From contig NZ_JBCLNF010000004.1 in NCBI RefSeq assembly GCF_039062465.1, forward strand, positions 62,001-126,000: 64,000 nucleotides of DNA, given 5' to 3'. The DNA comes from Parolsenella sp958406235. Its GTDB lineage: Bacteria > Actinomycetota > Coriobacteriia > Coriobacteriales > Atopobiaceae. A program made the translations under genes and the position numbers. Shown piece by piece: positions 60,940 to 64,000 of the stretch. Within the stretch, counting starts at the first letter, position 1. Every line of letters begins with the position of its first letter. Below the pieces are notes generated by a model, which was not told the origin of the DNA, made no database searches, and saw only the letters and a list, made by a program, of their open reading frames with translations.

Positions 60940-61866
60940 CTACTCCGCGGCGGCGAGAATCGGGGCAGCAACCTGCTTCTTACGGGAGAGCACGCCGGGC
61001 ATCCAGACGCCGTCGTGCTCGTCGGCGATACCGAGGCCCTTCTGGGCAACGGCGGTCTCGCCCTCGAAGAGGACCTGGGAGCCCTCCTCCATGATGTCGG
61101 TCAGGCAAAGGACGATGCCCTCGGCGCCCTTGTCGGCCTGGTAGGCGCGCATGGCCTCGCGGATCTCGTCGATCATGCCGAGAGCGCGGCTCTTGTCGAC
61201 CGTCTCGTACTGGCCGATGAGCAGCTTCTGGCCGGCGACCTCGAACATCTTGATGTCGTTGCCGACCATCTCGGCCGCGGTGAAGGAGCCGGACGGACGG
61301 GAGAGGAAGACCTCCATGCCGAACTTGACCGGATCAACGCCAAGCTGCTCGCCAAGCTTGGCGGCAATGGCACGGTCGACGTCGGTGGTCGTGGGGCTCT
61401 TGAGCATGAGGGTATCGGTCATCATGGCAGAGAGCAGGAGCTTCGCCTGGACGTCCGTGAGCTCCTGGCCGAGAACCTCGAAGAGCTTAGCGACGATGGT
61501 GCAGCTGGAGCCCCAGGGAAGCGCGATGTAGTGGAGCGGGGTGGCCGTCTCGAAGTCACCGATGCGGTGGTGGTCGATGACGCCCAGGACGGTGGCGTCC
61601 TTCAGGCCCTCGACGGACTGGCTGGACTCGTTGTGGTCAGTCAGAACGACAAGCTGGCCAGCCTCGACGCCCTTGATCTGCTCGGGCTCGGCGATACCGG
61701 CCTCAGCGAGGAGCTTGGCAGACTCAGCCGGAAGCGCACCGAGGGCGCAGGCCTTGTACTCGTTGCCCTCGTATCCAACCTGGTTAAGAAGCTGGGCGAG
61801 AACGACGGCGGACATGACGGCGTCGTTGTCAGGGTTCTGGTGACCAAAGACGTAGACCGTGCTCAT
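60940..61866 (-). CDS. ppaC: manganese-dependent inorganic pyrophosphatase (DHH family)
   Basis: The 308-residue product hydrolyses pyrophosphate. GHQNPDNDA gives H9, D13, D15; TDH has D77; DHH is at 98-100, and the C-terminal DHHA2 domain has SRPSGSF and SRKKQ for substrate binding. This is the family II enzyme of many Gram-positives. The ATG at 61866 has GGAGG eight bases upstream. It is followed by nhaA; no known functional link. Confidence 0.93.
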   Translation of the reverse strand: MSTVYVFGHQNPDNDAVMSAVVLAQLLNQVGYEGNEYKACALGALPAESAKLLAEAGIAEPEQIKGVEAGQLVVLTDHNESSQSVEGLKDATVLGVIDHHRIGDFETATPLHYIALPWGSSCTIVAKLFEVLGQELTDVQAKLLLSAMMTDTLMLKSPTTTDVDRAIAAKLGEQLGVDPVKFGMEVFLSRPSGSFTAAEMVGNDIKMFEVAGQKLLIGQYETVDKSRALGMIDEIREAMRAYQADKGAEGIVLCLTDIMEEGSQVLFEGETAVAQKGLGIADEHDGVWMPGVLSRKKQVAAPILAAAE

Positions 61867-62023
61867 TGCGCGTACCTCCAAATCTAAGCGGGCACCACGG
61901 CGGCACCCGGCAAGGCAGACGCCCCTGCGCCCACCGTTTTTGCAACTTTTTAATTGTACCCACCGAATTGTTCGCCCCGTCTGAGCGGGACGCTGTTCCA
62001 CAAAGACGCTGAAATGTTGCCCT

Positions 62024-62215
62024 CACCTGGGAGGTAGCCAGTGCCTCGACAGTGCGTCCGCACGGAGGTGCAGCCTGGCGCGCGCAAGCCGTCGCATCTA
62101 CTGTGTCACCGCGCGCCCGCACGGAGGCGCACCGGACCGCGCTCACGTCACGGCATGACCGGGAAAGCCACGCCCAGCGCCTCGACAGCGCCTACCTCAC
62201 CTGGGAAAGAGTCTG
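62024..62215. repeat. direct repeats around the DUF1836 gene end
   Basis: CAGTGCCTCGACAGTGC (62039-62055) matches CAGCGCCTCGACAGCGC (62175-62191) with two changes. GTGCGTCCGCACGGAGGTGCA-like segments lie at 62052 and 62111. CTCACCTGGGA occurs at 62023 and again across the DUF1836 stop at 62197. The gene's 3' end thus seems to be copied downstream. They fill the gene-free gap 61867-62191 apart from the ppaC promoter side. Confidence 0.6.
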
Positions 62216-62755
62216 CTCCACGTAGACCTTATCCGCCACAGCCTCGACGGCGGCGCTCATGAGGCGCGACAGGTCAGGGGCGACCTCGACATCGTTAACG
62301 TCCGTCAGCGGCACGTGCGGGGTTGCGGGAATGGCGTGCTCGACCTCGTCAACGGCAAAGCGGCGGGCGAGGGTCTCCTCGAGCGTAGCGACGAGTACGT
62401 CATACGTGCTGGCGACGTTCACGCCTCGGTCGACGCAGGCGTTATACAGGGTCTTGACCTCGCCTATGGAAAGCACGCGCTTCAGCGTGCACACGAAGAT
62501 GAGCGAAGCGACATGGCGACGAGTGTAGCGACGGCGCTGCGGGGCTGGAATCACGCGCTGCTTCACGTAATTGTTGACCATAGAGCTCGTGATGAGCTCC
62601 TCGCCCGGAAGGGCCATGAACGAGAGGTTCTCGGACACGAAGGAGAGCACCTGGTCGAGATAGAGCTCTATGCGCGGCATCTCCTCGACTCGCGCGATAT
62701 GGACGTGCGTCATACGCTCGCGCAGATCGCGAACGTCATCCTCGTGCAAAGTCAT
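62192..62755 (-). CDS. DUF1836-family protein (MerR-like HTH)
   Basis: The 187-residue product has the DUF1836 core TSSMVNNYVKQRVIPAPQRRRYTRRHVASLIFVCTLKRVLSIGEV, which resembles a MerR-type helix-turn-helix. Its biological role is not established. The N-terminal 60 residues are helical and polar; the C-terminal third has a helical tail. It may be a transcription factor. It is divergent from degV. Confidence 0.82.
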   Translation of the reverse strand: MTLHEDDVRDLRERMTHVHIARVEEMPRIELYLDQVLSFVSENLSFMALPGEELITSSMVNNYVKQRVIPAPQRRRYTRRHVASLIFVCTLKRVLSIGEVKTLYNACVDRGVNVASTYDVLVATLEETLARRFAVDEVEHAIPATPHVPLTDVNDVEVAPDLSRLMSAAVEAVADKVYVEQTLSQVR

Positions 62756-62804
62756 CGCCGGCCCCCTCTGCCCGAATAACCAATTCCCAAGGATTCAGTA
62801 GGTA

Positions 62805-62834
62805 AATGTACGCCAGGTTCAATTTGTGACGCAA
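62805..62834 (-). promoter_or_regulatory. possible promoter of the DUF1836 gene
   Basis: On the minus strand TTGCGT (62834-62829) and TACATT (62810-62805) are 18 bp apart, about 50 bp before the ATG. The divergent degV promoter probably lies around 62860-62885 (TACACT near 62880), with an imperfect dyad GTATC/GATAC there. Confidence 0.35.
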
Positions 62835-62959
62835 GTTTACACATTATCAAAATGACGTTTCCTAGTATCCATAACTAGATACACTAATCTCGAAGATTCG
62901 ACCGAGAGACTTTGCATCGCATGAGCAACAGTCGCACCGCACCTAACAGGGAGCCCCGC

Positions 62960-63826
62960 ATGAACGAGCAGCGCATTGCCATCATCACGGATTCGGGCAC
63001 TGACACCCCGGCGGACTTCGCCGCGGCTCATGACGTGCGCACTGTGTCGCTCGCAGTCAACTACTCCAACGGCGACAGCTTTCGCTCCGGCTCGGAGATT
63101 ACCGCCGACGAGGTGATCGACCGCTTCGCCGAGGAAATTCCCACGACGAGCCTCCCCTCCCCCAAGGACATCCGGGAGGCTCTCGAGACCGCGCGCGCCG
63201 ATGGCTACGAGGCAGCCGTCTTCGTGACGATCAGCTCTGGTCTTTCTGCCACCAACCACACCGTCCATCTCGTCGCCGGCCAAATGCCGGACTTCCCGGT
63301 GGCGGTCGTTGACACCAAGAACATAGGCGTCATAGCGGGACTCACCGTCATGGCCGCCGTCCGCATGGTCGAGGCGGGCATCCCCTTCGACGAGCTCCAG
63401 GGCAGGCTCGAGGCCCTCGCAGCGGAGACCCACGGCTACTTCACCGTGCGCGAGCTCTCCTACCTGCGCCACGGCGGCCGCATCAACGAGGCCACCTACC
63501 GCCTCGGCAGCGTCCTCAACCTCAAGCCCGTCTTCACCTGTGACGAAGAGGGCAAGTACATCACCGTCAAGAAGTGCCGCGGCTGGGAGAAGGCCCTCGC
63601 CAGCGAGCTTGCCATCGTTGCCGAGAAGGCGAAGGGATACGCGCAGGTCATCTGTGCCGTGTGCTGCACCAAGGCGGAGCCTCGCACGGAGGAGCTCTCC
63701 GAGAAGATTCGCGAGATGATTCCCAATTGCCGTGAGATCGTCAAGGTCGGCCTCTCACCGGACCTGGTCGTGCACACAGGCCCCAGCCTCATTGGCATGG
63801 CCGCCCAGCCCGTCCTGACGCTCTAG
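62960..63826 (+). CDS. DegV-family fatty-acid-binding protein (FakB type)
   Basis: The 288-residue product has the DegV fold: IAIITDSGTDTPADF at the N-terminus, TTSLPSPKDI, SSGLSATNHTV (binding Ser), VVDTKNIGVIAG, and a C-terminal VHTGPSLIGM. Such proteins hold a fatty acid for phosphorylation by FakA. CAGGGAG precedes the ATG at 62960. No fakA or lipid genes are adjacent. Confidence 0.9.
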   Translation: MNEQRIAIITDSGTDTPADFAAAHDVRTVSLAVNYSNGDSFRSGSEITADEVIDRFAEEIPTTSLPSPKDIREALETARADGYEAAVFVTISSGLSATNHTVHLVAGQMPDFPVAVVDTKNIGVIAGLTVMAAVRMVEAGIPFDELQGRLEALAAETHGYFTVRELSYLRHGGRINEATYRLGSVLNLKPVFTCDEEGKYITVKKCRGWEKALASELAIVAEKAKGYAQVICAVCCTKAEPRTEELSEKIREMIPNCREIVKVGLSPDLVVHTGPSLIGMAAQPVLTL

Positions 63827-63876
63827 CGTCCGTCCTCGCCCCGGGCAAAAGCCAATCCACCCCGAGCTCATGCGGA

Positions 63877-63897
63877 GGCCGCCTCGAGCGGCTTTCT
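63877..63897 (+). terminator. possible terminator after degV
   Basis: GCCGC at 63878-63882 and GCGGC at 63888-63892 form a short stem, followed by TTTCT. Weak. The remaining 100 bases to the window end show nothing. Confidence 0.4.
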
Positions 63898-64000
63898 CCA
63901 TATGCAGGGATTGCGAGGGCACTGGCCACAAAATGCCTCGGCACCGCAAAACGCTCCGCTGCCTGTAACAATCCAACGAACAGCGGCACCGTTCGGTATC

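Noticed and set aside
1..64000. tRNA, rRNA, prophage or conjugative element
   Set aside because: I looked for tRNA-like cloverleaf ends, integrases, relaxases and phage structural genes and saw none.

Overview
The window is GC-rich bacterial DNA (roughly 60-65 percent G+C) with densely packed genes, strong GGAGG-type ribosome binding sites, and no ribosomal RNA, tRNA, insertion sequence, phage or CRISPR array that I can see. A Gram-positive style tad pilus locus, a T-box on pheS, PTS sugar uptake, D-lactate dehydrogenase and the gene order ricT-holB-tmk-HAD-topA-tatC-tatA point to an anaerobic, fermenting member of the Actinomycetota, most likely Coriobacteriia (Olsenella/Atopobiaceae-like). 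This placement is inference from gene content.

Layout. 1-8918 (minus strand) is a tad/flp pilus operon running from the cpaB/rcpC-like gene through tadZ, tadA, tadB and tadC to a run of small pseudopilins; the last gene leaves the window. 9282-13154 (minus) carries rsgA and a P-type calcium-type ATPase. 13669-16305 (plus) has D-lactate dehydrogenase and pyruvate kinase. 16495-19762 (minus) has a glycerol-dehydrogenase-like enzyme, a GntR/UTRA repressor with a likely self-regulated promoter, and a phospholipase-C-like protein. 19901-23935 (minus) is pheS-pheT behind a T-box leader. 24037-35012 (minus) is a peptide-use region: a membrane protein, an S10 and an M20 peptidase, a complete oppABCDF-type transporter and the cysteine aminopeptidase pepC. 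DUF1177 and AroM-family genes follow on the plus strand. 36873-42707 is an amino-sugar/PTS region: an orphan mannose-type EIIA behind a long hairpin that buries its ribosome binding site, nagA, a divergent GntR, a fucU/rbsD mutarotase, a glucose-type EIIA and a GlcNAc-type EIIBC. 43162-47697 has a HAD phosphatase, glmM, an M32 carboxypeptidase and dtd. 47905-58766 (minus) is a housekeeping block: ricT, holB, tmk, HAD, topA, tatC, tatA/B, STAS, TPR and an aminotransferase. 59029-63826 has a small unknown protein, nhaA, a manganese pyrophosphatase, DUF1836 and degV.

The genes fit together as peptide and amino-sugar fermentation: oligopeptides are imported and cut by several peptidases; GlcNAc enters through EIIBC plus the separate EIIA and is deacetylated by NagA; glycolysis ends in pyruvate kinase and D-lactate. 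TatA/B and TatC are present, and the OppA lipoprotein carries a twin-arginine signal, so Tat export may serve the peptide transporter.

No single large undescribed system is evident. The most unusual signals are non-coding: (i) a roughly 79-nt nearly continuous hairpin that masks the Shine-Dalgarno of the orphan EIIA; (ii) a two-module inverted-repeat element present at two distant sites; (iii) degenerate direct repeats directly after the stop codons of five unrelated genes, three of which look like copies of the gene's own 3' end; (iv) a perfect 22-bp palindrome with an extra half-site upstream of the tad operon. Many gene starts below were moved from the longest open frame to the codon with a ribosome binding site; this is stated in each entry.
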